5,898 nucleotides of DNA from an uncultured Coriobacteriaceae bacterium (lineage in GTDB: Bacteria > Actinomycetota > Coriobacteriia > Coriobacteriales > Eggerthellaceae): positions 1 through 5,898 of the forward strand of contig URRZ01000106.1 in assembly GCA_900550385.1 (NCBI GenBank). Direction: 5' to 3'. Made by a program: the position numbers and the translations under genes. Position 1 is the stretch's first letter. Each line of letters opens with the position of its first letter. Of this stretch, positions 1-5,604 are shown in pieces. Under the pieces are notes generated by a model, which worked only from the letters and a program-made list of their open reading frames with translations, searched no databases and was not told the origin of the DNA.

Positions 1-30
1 GGTGGCGGGGGGCGGCGGCTGGGGCGGCCC

Positions 31-58
31 GTTTCGCCGGCCGTCTGGCCGGCGAAAC
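31..58 (-). terminator. Perfect 12-bp hairpin just after the dehydrogenase stop
   Basis: A 12-base arm (31-42) and its exact reverse complement (47-58) enclose a 4-base loop (GTCT). It starts three bases past the dehydrogenase stop codon. Neither side carries a run of T, so it is not a textbook intrinsic terminator. It may still end the transcript with help, or protect the 3' end of the mRNA. The 30 bases to its left are almost pure G/C with no gene visible. Confidence 0.55.
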
Positions 59-61
59 TAT

Positions 62-1219
62 TTACTTGCGAGCGTACTGCTTCGCCAGCTGGCGGCCGGC
101 GATGTAGACCATGATCTCGTCGGTGCCGCCGGCGATCTGGTTGCCGCGCAGGTCCTGCCAGATGCGGCCGACGCGGGTCTCGGTGGTGTAGCCCAGGCCG
201 CCGTAGATCTGCAGGGCCTCGGAGGCGACGTCGACGCAGGCGCGGGCGCCGAAGCGCTTCAGCAGCGCGGAGTCGATGCGCACGGACTGGCCGTTGTCCA
301 TCTTCCACAGCGTCTTGTACAGCATGTTGCGGGTGTTCTGGAGGTTGGTCTCCATCTCGGTCAGCTTCTCCTGGATCAGCTGACGGGCGGCCAGCGGCTT
401 GCCCATGGTGATGCGCTCGTTCACGTAGGCGGCGGCGTCGTCCATGGCGGCCTGCGCGCAACCCAGCGTCTGGGCGATGATCAGGCAGCGCTCCATCTCG
501 TAGTTCTTCATCAGGTTGAAGAAGCCGGCGCCGTACTCGCCCACGCGCATGTCCTCGGTCAGCACGACGTCGTCGAAGTACATCTCGCAGAACGGGATGA
601 TCTGCTGGCCCAGCTTATGCAGCGGAGCGGTGGACACGCCCTCCAGCTCGCGGGGCACCAGCCACATCGTCATGTCGCGGTTCTTCGGGTCGGGATCCTC
701 GTTCTTGGCGATGACCAGCACGTAGGGGAACACCTCGCCCTGGGTGACCCAGGTCTTCTGGCCGTTGAGGATGTAGGTGCCGTCGGCCTGCTTCTTGGTG
801 ACCGAGGTCATGGAAGCGTTGTCGGAACCGGCGCCGGGCTCGGAGAAGCCCAGGGAGAAGATCGGCTTGCCGGTCTCCATGTAGGCGGCCATGGCCATCT
901 CGACCTGCTCGGGGGAGCCGAAGTCGATCAGGTCGCGCATCGCCAGCGTGTTGTTCAGGAACGGGGTGAGGCAGCCGCAGTAGTGAGCGAACTCCTCGGT
1001 CAGCAGGCCCAGCGTCACGCGGTCGCAGGGAACGTCGCCCTGCTCCTCGGGGATGCCCATCAGGCCGAAGCCGGACTCCAGGTACGCCTGCACCAGCTCG
1101 TCGGTGACGCCGCCGGCAGCGTACATGTCCTTGACCTTCTGCTCGTCGAAGTAGCGCTCGCAGAACTCCTTGATGCTATCGACAAGAAGCTCCTGCTCGT
1201 CGGTAAGATTGAAATCCAT
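62..1219 (-). CDS. CaiA-like acyl-CoA dehydrogenase / enoyl-CoA reductase
   Basis: A 385-residue FAD-dependent acyl-CoA dehydrogenase of normal family length. From memory its closest well-known relative is E. coli CaiA, crotonobetainyl-CoA reductase: both begin MDFNL.DEQEL, share SEPGAGSD at 126-133, LIQEK at 281-285, and NMLY...WK.DNG near 298-310. Domains run in the usual order: N-terminal helices (about 1-120), central beta domain with the flavin-contacting SEPGAGSD, and a C-terminal helical bundle with IYGGLGY (338-344). The YEGT motif that holds the catalytic glutamate of medium-chain dehydrogenases reads GGT here (364-366). A glutamate at 243 (MER) sits where isovaleryl-CoA and long-chain dehydrogenases carry their base. 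Such enzymes work in the cytoplasm, usually with an electron-transferring flavoprotein, and none is encoded in the window. The start is set by a strong purine-rich site (AAAGGAAGG) just before ATG at 1219. The substrate cannot be read from the sequence; carnitine metabolism is not implied because no other cai gene is present. Confidence 0.9.
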   Translation of the reverse strand: MDFNLTDEQELLVDSIKEFCERYFDEQKVKDMYAAGGVTDELVQAYLESGFGLMGIPEEQGDVPCDRVTLGLLTEEFAHYCGCLTPFLNNTLAMRDLIDFGSPEQVEMAMAAYMETGKPIFSLGFSEPGAGSDNASMTSVTKKQADGTYILNGQKTWVTQGEVFPYVLVIAKNEDPDPKNRDMTMWLVPRELEGVSTAPLHKLGQQIIPFCEMYFDDVVLTEDMRVGEYGAGFFNLMKNYEMERCLIIAQTLGCAQAAMDDAAAYVNERITMGKPLAARQLIQEKLTEMETNLQNTRNMLYKTLWKMDNGQSVRIDSALLKRFGARACVDVASEALQIYGGLGYTTETRVGRIWQDLRGNQIAGGTDEIMVYIAGRQLAKQYARK

Positions 1220-1253
1220 CTTCCTTCCTTTCTTCGTCCGATCCCCAACGCGT

Positions 1254-1285
1254 CCCCGCTGGGGCCGAAAGCGGGGTCCCCCGCT
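1254..1285 (-). promoter_or_regulatory. Competing inverted repeats in the dehydrogenase leader
   Basis: CCCCGCT occurs at 1254-1260 and again at 1279-1285, with its complement AGCGGGG between them at 1270-1276. The middle copy can pair with the 1254 copy across a 9-base loop; pairing with the 1279 copy leaves only a 2-base gap and would have to open partly. A second 6-bp stem (1289-1294 with 1301-1306) is adjacent. This lies 35-90 bases before the dehydrogenase start codon. It may be a structured leader, but G/C-rich DNA gives such repeats easily. Confidence 0.3.
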
Positions 1286-1344
1286 CCCGGTTCGACCAAG
1301 CGAACCCGCAGGCTCGCTTCGCGCCCGCGCATTCGGCTCGTCAC

Positions 1345-1372
1345 CTAATACGGCTATCTATCATTGTGCAAA
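1345..1372 (-). promoter_or_regulatory. Possible promoter for the dehydrogenase
   Basis: Read on the minus strand, TTTGCA (1372-1367) and TATTAG (1350-1345) are 16 bases apart; each matches the sigma-70-type consensus at four of six positions. It is in the most A/T-rich part of the gap and would give a leader of roughly 120 bases. The match is weak and other placements are possible. Confidence 0.25.
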
Positions 1373-1414
1373 GCCGCATGCCGGAAGTCACTAGGCAAAA
1401 ACCGAAATCGCCTA

Positions 1415-1435
1415 TGGAACAGGGCGCGGTTCCGC
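1415..1435. repeat. Hairpin repeat, left copy (flanks toxin-antitoxin operon)
   Basis: GGAAC and GTTCC arms enclose an 8-base G/C loop. The 21-base sequence is nearly the same as one at 2460-2479 on the other side of the toxin-antitoxin pair: one substitution and one one-base gap. Because the unit is itself palindromic, orientation is ambiguous. Confidence 0.45.
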
Positions 1436-1526
1436 GCTCCGACGCTGGCGGCGGCGCGTGCGGCCCGAGCGGGACGCGGGACCGTCCTCTGCTCCACCTG
1501 ATCCAGCCCGCTCCGCAATGATTTTC

Positions 1527-1565
1527 GTCCTCAAGGATGCTATACTGTATAGCATCCTTGAGGAC
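1527..1565. promoter_or_regulatory. 39-bp perfect palindrome, likely autoregulatory operator
   Basis: Two exact 19-base inverted arms (1527-1545 and 1547-1565) flank a single central T at 1546. The centre reads TATACTGTATA. The palindrome ends 17 bases before the antitoxin start codon. Operators in this position are typical of toxin-antitoxin operons, where the dimeric ribbon-helix-helix antitoxin, often with toxin, represses its own promoter. The symmetry is seen directly; binding by the antitoxin is inferred. It is longer than a single antitoxin dimer needs, so it could take two dimers side by side. As RNA it would also fold into a strong hairpin. Confidence 0.75.
1538..1546 (+). promoter_or_regulatory. 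Extended -10 promoter of the toxin-antitoxin operon
   Basis: TGC followed by TATACT forms an extended -10 element (TGn-TATAAT, five of six in the hexamer). No good -35 is seen 16-18 bases upstream, which an extended -10 can tolerate. Transcription would start near 1553, giving a leader of about 30 bases. The element lies fully inside the palindrome, so a bound repressor would block it. By symmetry the opposite strand carries TGC-TATACA, so some leftward initiation is also possible. Confidence 0.5.
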
Positions 1566-1582
1566 TCGACGGACGGACCAGC

Positions 1583-1957
1583 ATGAACGCAACGATGACC
1601 CAGATGAATGCGAGGATCGAATCCGACCTTAAACGGTCGGGGGACGAGGCGCTGCGCAACGCGGGCTATACGCCCAGCCAAGCGATTCGCGGGTTATGGG
1701 ATTTCGCCGCCCGGCACAGGCACGATCCCACCGCGATCCGATCCGTTTTGGAAGCCGATGGCACTGGGTTGAACGATGGGTCGGAGCCGAACGAGAAACG
1801 GGCGTGCGCGCTCGAACGTATGGCAGATGGACCGCGCATCGTGTCCTCGACAAGGGAAAAGCTGGGAATCCCCGATTCGCCATCAACAGACTATTCCGAC
1901 GACGATCTGCGTGAATGGGCGCACTTCGACAGGCTGGCGGAACGGGGTCTGGCATGA
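1583..1957 (+). CDS. RelB/DinJ-like ribbon-helix-helix antitoxin
   Basis: A 124-residue protein whose first 46 residues fit a RelB/DinJ-type ribbon-helix-helix: a strand around 6-14 (TQMNARIES), helix 15-28, and a second helix 31-46 starting TPSQAIRGLWDF. This part would dimerise and bind the operator upstream. The rest (about 47-124) is polar and charged and ends in an acidic helix-like tail (YSDDDLREWAHFDRLAERGLA region, 104-124), as expected of a toxin-wrapping segment. It is longer than typical DinJ (about 86 residues). The first ATG is used; the upstream purine stretch GGACGGACC is only a fair ribosome site, and in-frame ATGs at 1595 and 1604 are alternatives. The stop overlaps the toxin start as ATGA. 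Family assignment is from motif shape and context, so other ribbon-helix-helix families remain possible. Confidence 0.75.
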   Translation: MNATMTQMNARIESDLKRSGDEALRNAGYTPSQAIRGLWDFAARHRHDPTAIRSVLEADGTGLNDGSEPNEKRACALERMADGPRIVSSTREKLGIPDSPSTDYSDDDLREWAHFDRLAERGLA

Positions 1958-2448
1958 CCCGACCGACCGCCGGCCTTCTCCTCGACACGAACGTGTGGCT
2001 CGATTACTACGATGCGGCCAGACCCCGCCACTCCGAATCGTTCGCGTTGTGCTCCTATGCGAAGCAGAACGATATCCCCTTGCTCTATGCGGTGCATTGC
2101 GCGAAAGACATCTTCTTCCTCCTCAACGCGTCCCTGAAACGGGACATCTTGGCGAGCAAAGGCGCCTTGTCGGAATCGGACGCCCTCGCGGCACGCAAGG
2201 CCGCATGGGGCGTAATCGAGCACCTGCGCCAAGAAGCGTTCGCCGTAAGCGCCGACGAGTCGGATGTATGGCTCGCTTCGAAATACCGTGGCCTTCACGA
2301 TGATTTCGAGGACAACCTCCTTTTCGCCGCGGCGCAGCGCTCCCGTGCAGCTTACCTGGTCACCAACGACGAGCAGCTTCTCAAGCATTCGCCGATGCCG
2401 ACGTTAACCCCCGCAGATGCCTTAGCAGCGCTGAAAGCGACAGGGTAG
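1954..2448 (+). CDS. PIN-domain ribonuclease toxin
   Basis: A 164-residue PIN-domain protein, the fold of VapC-type toxins that cut RNA using a metal-binding acidic pocket. The N-terminal strand LLLDTNVWLDYY gives D11 as the first acidic residue. D52, in HCAKDIFFLL, sits where many PIN toxins have a glutamate. DDFEDNLLFAAA supplies D120, and YLVTNDEQLL supplies D139. All four positions are acidic, so the enzyme looks intact. It is somewhat longer than classical VapC (about 130 residues). An earlier in-frame ATG at 1915 would overlap the antitoxin by 43 bases and add 13 residues with no PIN character; the ATG at 1954 gives the ATGA overlap and has ACGGGG six bases upstream. Translational coupling to the antitoxin is expected. 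The RNA target is unknown. Confidence 0.85.
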   Translation: MTRPTAGLLLDTNVWLDYYDAARPRHSESFALCSYAKQNDIPLLYAVHCAKDIFFLLNASLKRDILASKGALSESDALAARKAAWGVIEHLRQEAFAVSADESDVWLASKYRGLHDDFEDNLLFAAAQRSRAAYLVTNDEQLLKHSPMPTLTPADALAALKATG

Positions 2449-2457
2449 CGCGGCGGT

Positions 2458-2480
2458 GGTGGAACGGGGCCGGTTCCGCC
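2458..2480. repeat. Hairpin repeat, right copy / possible bidirectional terminator
   Basis: An 8-bp stem (2458-2465 with 2473-2480, one G-U pair) has a 7-base loop. It falls in the 72-base gap between the rightward toxin gene and the leftward PIN remnant, where a shared terminator would be expected, but only three T follow about ten bases later. Bases 2460-2479 nearly match 1415-1435. Confidence 0.4.
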
Positions 2481-2520
2481 CTGCCCCCTTTGCGGGATTC
2501 GGCGGTTTTCGCGGCCCACG

Positions 2521-2790
2521 CTATTCGAACGGATTCACCAGCTCGATGCCGAGGTATTCGAAATCCTTCACGTTGCGCGTGACCAAAACCGCGTCGTTGC
2601 ATACGCAAAGCGCAGCTATCATGAGGTCCTCGATGGCGGGGGTGCGCCCCGAGGCGATCGCCTGACGATGAAGGCGAGCGCACTCGACCGCCGCCCGAGC
2701 ATCGAACGCCAGCGTTCTGGATGCGTAGACGTCGATGAGCCTGTCGATGGTCTCCAAGAGCCTCGACCGTCGCTTCCCTTCGGGAAGCAT
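2521..2790 (-). pseudogene. C-terminal half of a FitB/VapC-type PIN toxin
   Basis: From an ATG at 2790 this frame encodes 89 residues that look like the second half of a FitB/VapC PIN protein: LPEGKRR near the start, FDARAAV, TPAIEDLMIAA with D55, and VLVTRNVKDFEYLGIELVNPFE with D76, the normal family ending. Missing are the N-terminal LDTN strand and the helix with the conserved glutamate, hence two of the four metal-binding acidic residues, so it should be inactive. Recognisable toxin sequence begins at about 2790-2799, only a few bases after the MFS stop codon at 2805-2807; upstream the frame runs inside the MFS gene and is meaningless. No partner antitoxin is near. The frame is otherwise clean, without stops, so the loss is recent or the fragment is kept. 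GAGGA, formed partly from the MFS stop codon, could allow translation. It is a different subfamily from the toxin at 1954. Confidence 0.75.
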
Positions 2791-2804
2791 GAGCGCGCTC
2801 GTCC

Positions 2805-4088
2805 TCACAGCTCCTGCTCGCGCAGCTTCTTGCCGCGGCGCAGGGCGGCAAGGCCCAGCACGGCGCACACCGCCATGCAGGCGAAGTTCATCGTGAACAT
2901 CACTGAGAACCCGCCGGGCAAGTCGACGATGAACCCGTACACCGCCGTGGCCACGATGCCGCCGGCAGCGGCCGCCATGGAGATGGGCGCGTAGATCTGG
3001 GCATAGTCGCGCGAGCCGAACACGGTGCGCGTCACCAGCGGCGTCTCGACCGTGGTGCATGCGTACACCAGGCCGAACAGGAACGACCCGCCCAAAAGCA
3101 GCGGCGCCGCGCCCGGAAACGCCCACATGGCGGCGATGCCCACCGCGCCGGCCGCGATGCCCAGGATCAGTCCCGCCTGGGGGCTGCGATCGTTGAGCGC
3201 GCCCAGCACCACCTTGCCGATGGCCTGGCCGCCCATGCAGGCGGACGCCACCACGCCGGCAAGCGCGGCTATGCCGGGCATCGTGTCGGCGAACGATTGG
3301 CAATACGAGGGGAAGAACTGGTAGGCCATCTGGTTGACGTTGATCAGGAACCCGAACGCGGCGATGGCGAAGAACACGGGCATGCGCATCGCGCGCTTCG
3401 CCGACACGCCCCAGGCGACGGGAGCAGACGAGCCGTCCCCGGCGGCGGAGGCGGAGTCGCCGTTCGCGGGGGCGGCATCTTCCACTCCGTACGGAGCGAG
3501 CCCCTTCTTGGCGGGATCCGAACGGATAACCAGGAAAGTAACGGGCAGGGCCACCGCCAGGATGATGACGCCGAACACCAGATACCCCATGCGCCAGCCT
3601 TCGGGCCCCATGCCGATAAGCGCCGTGCCCACCGGGTTGAACACCACACCGCCGATGCCGGTGAACGCCATGCACAGCCCGACGAAGAAGCCGACGCGCT
3701 TCACGCACCACGCGTTGACGAGTGTGGGCACCGCCAACCACACCAGCGGCCCCACCCCGACGCCCAAGAACACGCCCGCGATGTAGAACTGCCACACCTC
3801 GGTGAAGAACGACATCGCCACCAATGCGACACCGTCGATGGCGACGCATGCGGAGAACAGGATGCGCGCGTCGATGCGCTCGAGCAGCTTGCCGCCGAAG
3901 GGCAGCGCCAACGTGAGCGTCAGGTTCACGATGCTGAAGTACAGCGAGAACGTGCCCGTGGGCACCCCGAAGTAGCCGCTCACCGGCGTGAAGAAGATGC
4001 CCGCGCAGCTGAGCACCATCGCGCAGGGCACGAAGGTGATGACGATGCACGCGGCTACGATGAGGTACGCGTAATGGAATTGTTGCAT
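2805..4088 (-). CDS. MFS transporter, OFA/MCT-like carboxylate carrier
   Basis: A 427-residue membrane protein with about twelve hydrophobic segments in two halves of six, separated by a cytoplasmic Ala/Asp/Ser-rich loop at about 190-232. The loop between segments 2 and 3 carries a variant MFS motif A (GGKLLERIDAR, 65-75), and the matching loop in the second half reads GKVVLGALNDRSP (291-303). NAWCVKRVGFFVG...AFTGIGG (125-147) resembles the corresponding stretch of oxalate/formate antiporter and monocarboxylate porter relatives. It probably moves a small carboxylate across the inner membrane. The start is well supported: TAGGAG lies five bases before ATG at 4088. It follows the LarA-like gene on the same strand after 205 bases, so its substrate may be the hydroxyacid that protein handles, or it may be an exchanger. 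Direction and substrate are inferred only. The gene is complete; the PIN-toxin remnant starts just past its stop. Confidence 0.85.
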   Translation of the reverse strand: MQQFHYAYLIVAACIVITFVPCAMVLSCAGIFFTPVSGYFGVPTGTFSLYFSIVNLTLTLALPFGGKLLERIDARILFSACVAIDGVALVAMSFFTEVWQFYIAGVFLGVGVGPLVWLAVPTLVNAWCVKRVGFFVGLCMAFTGIGGVVFNPVGTALIGMGPEGWRMGYLVFGVIILAVALPVTFLVIRSDPAKKGLAPYGVEDAAPANGDSASAAGDGSSAPVAWGVSAKRAMRMPVFFAIAAFGFLINVNQMAYQFFPSYCQSFADTMPGIAALAGVVASACMGGQAIGKVVLGALNDRSPQAGLILGIAAGAVGIAAMWAFPGAAPLLLGGSFLFGLVYACTTVETPLVTRTVFGSRDYAQIYAPISMAAAAGGIVATAVYGFIVDLPGGFSVMFTMNFACMAVCAVLGLAALRRGKKLREQEL

Positions 4089-4141
4089 GGCGGCTCCTAT
4101 CCGTATTCATTTGTTCTCGGGGGTGGACGGTGCGATGCGAA

Positions 4142-4179
4142 GCCGCCCGCATGCTCCATTGTCGGTGCGTGCGGGCGGC
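4142..4179 (-). promoter_or_regulatory. Hairpin between the LarA-like and MFS genes
   Basis: Exact 10-base arms (4142-4151 and 4170-4179) extend by three more pairs including one G-U, leaving a 12-base loop. No T run follows on either strand. Its place 54 bases before the MFS start suggests an attenuator, a partial terminator or an RNA-stability element that sets the MFS level relative to the upstream gene. I see no convincing separate MFS promoter in this gap. Confidence 0.4.
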
Positions 4180-4238
4180 GGTTCATTGTGCTTCGGCACA
4201 GAATTTGGCGAGCGGCTTGCCGGAGTCAGGGCGCCCAG

Positions 4239-4263
4239 CGGGACGGACGCGGCCCCCGTCCCG
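4239..4263 (-). terminator. Hairpin about 30 bases after the LarA-like stop
   Basis: Perfect 8-base arms (4239-4246 and 4256-4263) enclose a 9-base G/C-rich loop. It is just downstream of the LarA-like stop codon in the direction of transcription but has no T tract, so termination would be partial or factor-dependent. Confidence 0.35.
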
Positions 4264-4293
4264 TCGCAGGCGCGAAACGCGTCAGCTTCGCGG

Positions 4294-5580
4294 CTACGGC
4301 AGCAGATTGCCCTCCGCATCGAACGCGAGCGGGGCGGGGCCGGCGACCAGCTCCACGTCGTCGCGGTCGCGCATCTGCTCGTAGAGCGCTTCCGACACCT
4401 GGATCTCGTGCAGCTGCATGGTGTCGCGCACGCGTGCTACCAGGGCGTTCGGATAGTCCAAGCGATAGCAGGTGCGCAGCGCCAGCTTGATGGCCTCAAG
4501 ATCGGTGTTGGCGTACAGCGGGATGGCGCAGGCGCTGGTGACGCCGGTGGTGAGGGTGTTCGCCCAGGTGGCTCCCCAGTCCACGTCGTTCAGCACGCGG
4601 CGCGTGGTCACATCCGCCATGGCCAGGCCGGCGGCGTTGTGGTGCGATTCGGGCGTGATGCCCAGCACCACCATCTTCTTGGCGTCCAGCACATCGTCGC
4701 AGGAATGGGTGATGGAGCGGCCCGTCACGTTGGGATCGTGGCCGTTGCCGCTGAGGTTCTTGCCGATGCGGTCGACTATCAGCACATCGCAGGCGTCGAA
4801 CTTGAACTTCGCTAGGCGATCCTTCGCGATCTCCAGCAGGCGGCGGTCGGTCTCCATCATGCGTTCGGGCGTGCATGCCTCGATGACGCAGATGTCGTCG
4901 TAGGCGTTCTGCACCACGCCCACGCCGAACGCGATGGGGCACTTCCGCAGGAACAGCTCGGCAGCGCGCGGCACCATGTCGGTGAACGTGTGGAAGCCGA
5001 ACGAGTGCAGCGAGGCGGCGCCTTTGTGCTTGGCGATGCCGATCGCCATCATCTTGGCAAGCCCGCTCTCGTGCGGGCCGCGGAAATCGGTATGGGGCTT
5101 CACCTTGTTGAAGATGACGATGCCGTCGGATTCGAAGGCGGCCTTGTCGCACCACAGCGGCTCGCCGTCCAGATCGCCGAACGACACCACGTCCATGCTG
5201 GACACGATGGGCATGCCGCACGCTTCCTCGGTGACGCCGTAGCCCTCGATCATCTCCACCTGGCCCTCGGCGGTGGCGCCGCCATGGCTGCCCATGGCCG
5301 GCACGATGAAGGGGCTGGCACCCCAGCTGCGCAGCGCCTCGCCGATGACGCGCACCATCTCAGGCAGATGCGGGATGCCGCGGCTCCCCACGGTGATGGC
5401 GATGCGCTTGCCTTCGTAGAAGCCGTGGTCGGGCAGCGCCTCCAGCTGCTCGCGCAGCGCGCCTTCCACGTCGTCGATCTTGGACGCGTCGTAGCGCTGG
5501 CGGATGGTCACCATCTGCGGCAGCTCGACCTCGTCGATCCCCTGGACGGGCACATGGACTTCCGGAAACTCGATGAACAT
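4294..5580 (-). CDS. LarA-superfamily nickel-pincer-dependent isomerase (probable 2-hydroxyacid racemase/epimerase)
   Basis: A 428-residue protein of the LarA/DUF2088 superfamily, close to the length of lactate racemase LarA. In Lactiplantibacillus LarA a nickel-pincer cofactor is bound through Lys184, His200 ligates nickel, and His108 and His174 relay protons. Here R67 (GSRGI), H99 (GSHGGAT), H163 (KPHTDF), K176 (GLAKMM) and H192 (SLHS) fall in the same order; K176 and H192 are 16 residues apart exactly as in LarA, and H163-K176 is three residues longer. K274 (DRIGKNLSG) might be the carboxylate-binding lysine, but this is uncertain. The protein thus probably swaps the configuration at a hydroxyl-bearing carbon next to a carboxylate, in the cytoplasm. 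Known relatives act on lactate, malate, phenyllactate or sugar acids; the sequence does not say which. No cofactor genes larB, larC or larE are in the window, so these must lie elsewhere. The start has AAGGGGG six bases before ATG. The MFS gene downstream is the likely partner carrier. Confidence 0.8.
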   Translation of the reverse strand: MFIEFPEVHVPVQGIDEVELPQMVTIRQRYDASKIDDVEGALREQLEALPDHGFYEGKRIAITVGSRGIPHLPEMVRVIGEALRSWGASPFIVPAMGSHGGATAEGQVEMIEGYGVTEEACGMPIVSSMDVVSFGDLDGEPLWCDKAAFESDGIVIFNKVKPHTDFRGPHESGLAKMMAIGIAKHKGAASLHSFGFHTFTDMVPRAAELFLRKCPIAFGVGVVQNAYDDICVIEACTPERMMETDRRLLEIAKDRLAKFKFDACDVLIVDRIGKNLSGNGHDPNVTGRSITHSCDDVLDAKKMVVLGITPESHHNAAGLAMADVTTRRVLNDVDWGATWANTLTTGVTSACAIPLYANTDLEAIKLALRTCYRLDYPNALVARVRDTMQLHEIQVSEALYEQMRDRDDVELVAGPAPLAFDAEGNLLP

Positions 5581-5604
5581 GGCGTTCCCCCTTCGCCTGA
5601 ATGA

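Larger units (their letters stand above)
1220..1582. other. Non-coding stretch between the divergent dehydrogenase and toxin-antitoxin genes
   Basis: This 363-base gap separates two divergent units. Its left part (1220-1310) is the dehydrogenase leader, with its ribosome site next to 1219 and short inverted repeats at 1254-1276 and 1289-1306. A more A/T-rich patch at about 1340-1400 could hold the dehydrogenase promoter. A hairpin lies at 1415-1435, a very G/C-rich stretch follows, and the right end carries the toxin-antitoxin palindrome. Short open frames across it have no recognisable domain or convincing ribosome site, so I call none as a gene. Confidence 0.6.

Noticed and set aside
1286..1307. 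tRNA T-arm look-alike (GGTTCGA)
   Set aside because: The stem is 6 bp with a 6-base loop, and no acceptor, D or anticodon arms can be found around it.
2..1348. Rightward open frame of 448 codons across the dehydrogenase
   Set aside because: It is antisense to a clear acyl-CoA dehydrogenase, has His/Leu/Gly/Val-rich composition typical of the opposite frame of a G/C-rich gene, and shows no domain.
1341..1592. Leftward 83-codon frame that begins within the antitoxin start and reads through the palindrome
   Set aside because: No ribosome site, no domain, and it would cross the dehydrogenase promoter region; treated as chance.
1915..1953. Earlier in-frame start for the PIN toxin
   Set aside because: It adds 13 Gly/Ala-rich residues before the PIN first strand, while ATG at 1954 has a ribosome site and the ATGA overlap.
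2791..4152. Leftward frame continuous with the PIN remnant, running on through the MFS gene
   Set aside because: Upstream of about 2799 it is the Arg/His-rich shifted frame of the MFS gene; only the last 89 codons show PIN-domain character.
3297..4490. Rightward open frame of 397 codons across the MFS and LarA-like genes
   Set aside because: It crosses two real genes antisense, is rich in Arg/His/Glu with no domain, and reflects codon bias only.
4496..5221. Leftward open frame of 241 codons inside the LarA-like gene
   Set aside because: It is a shifted frame of the same strand with Arg/His-rich low-information sequence, while the overlapping frame encodes a recognisable enzyme.
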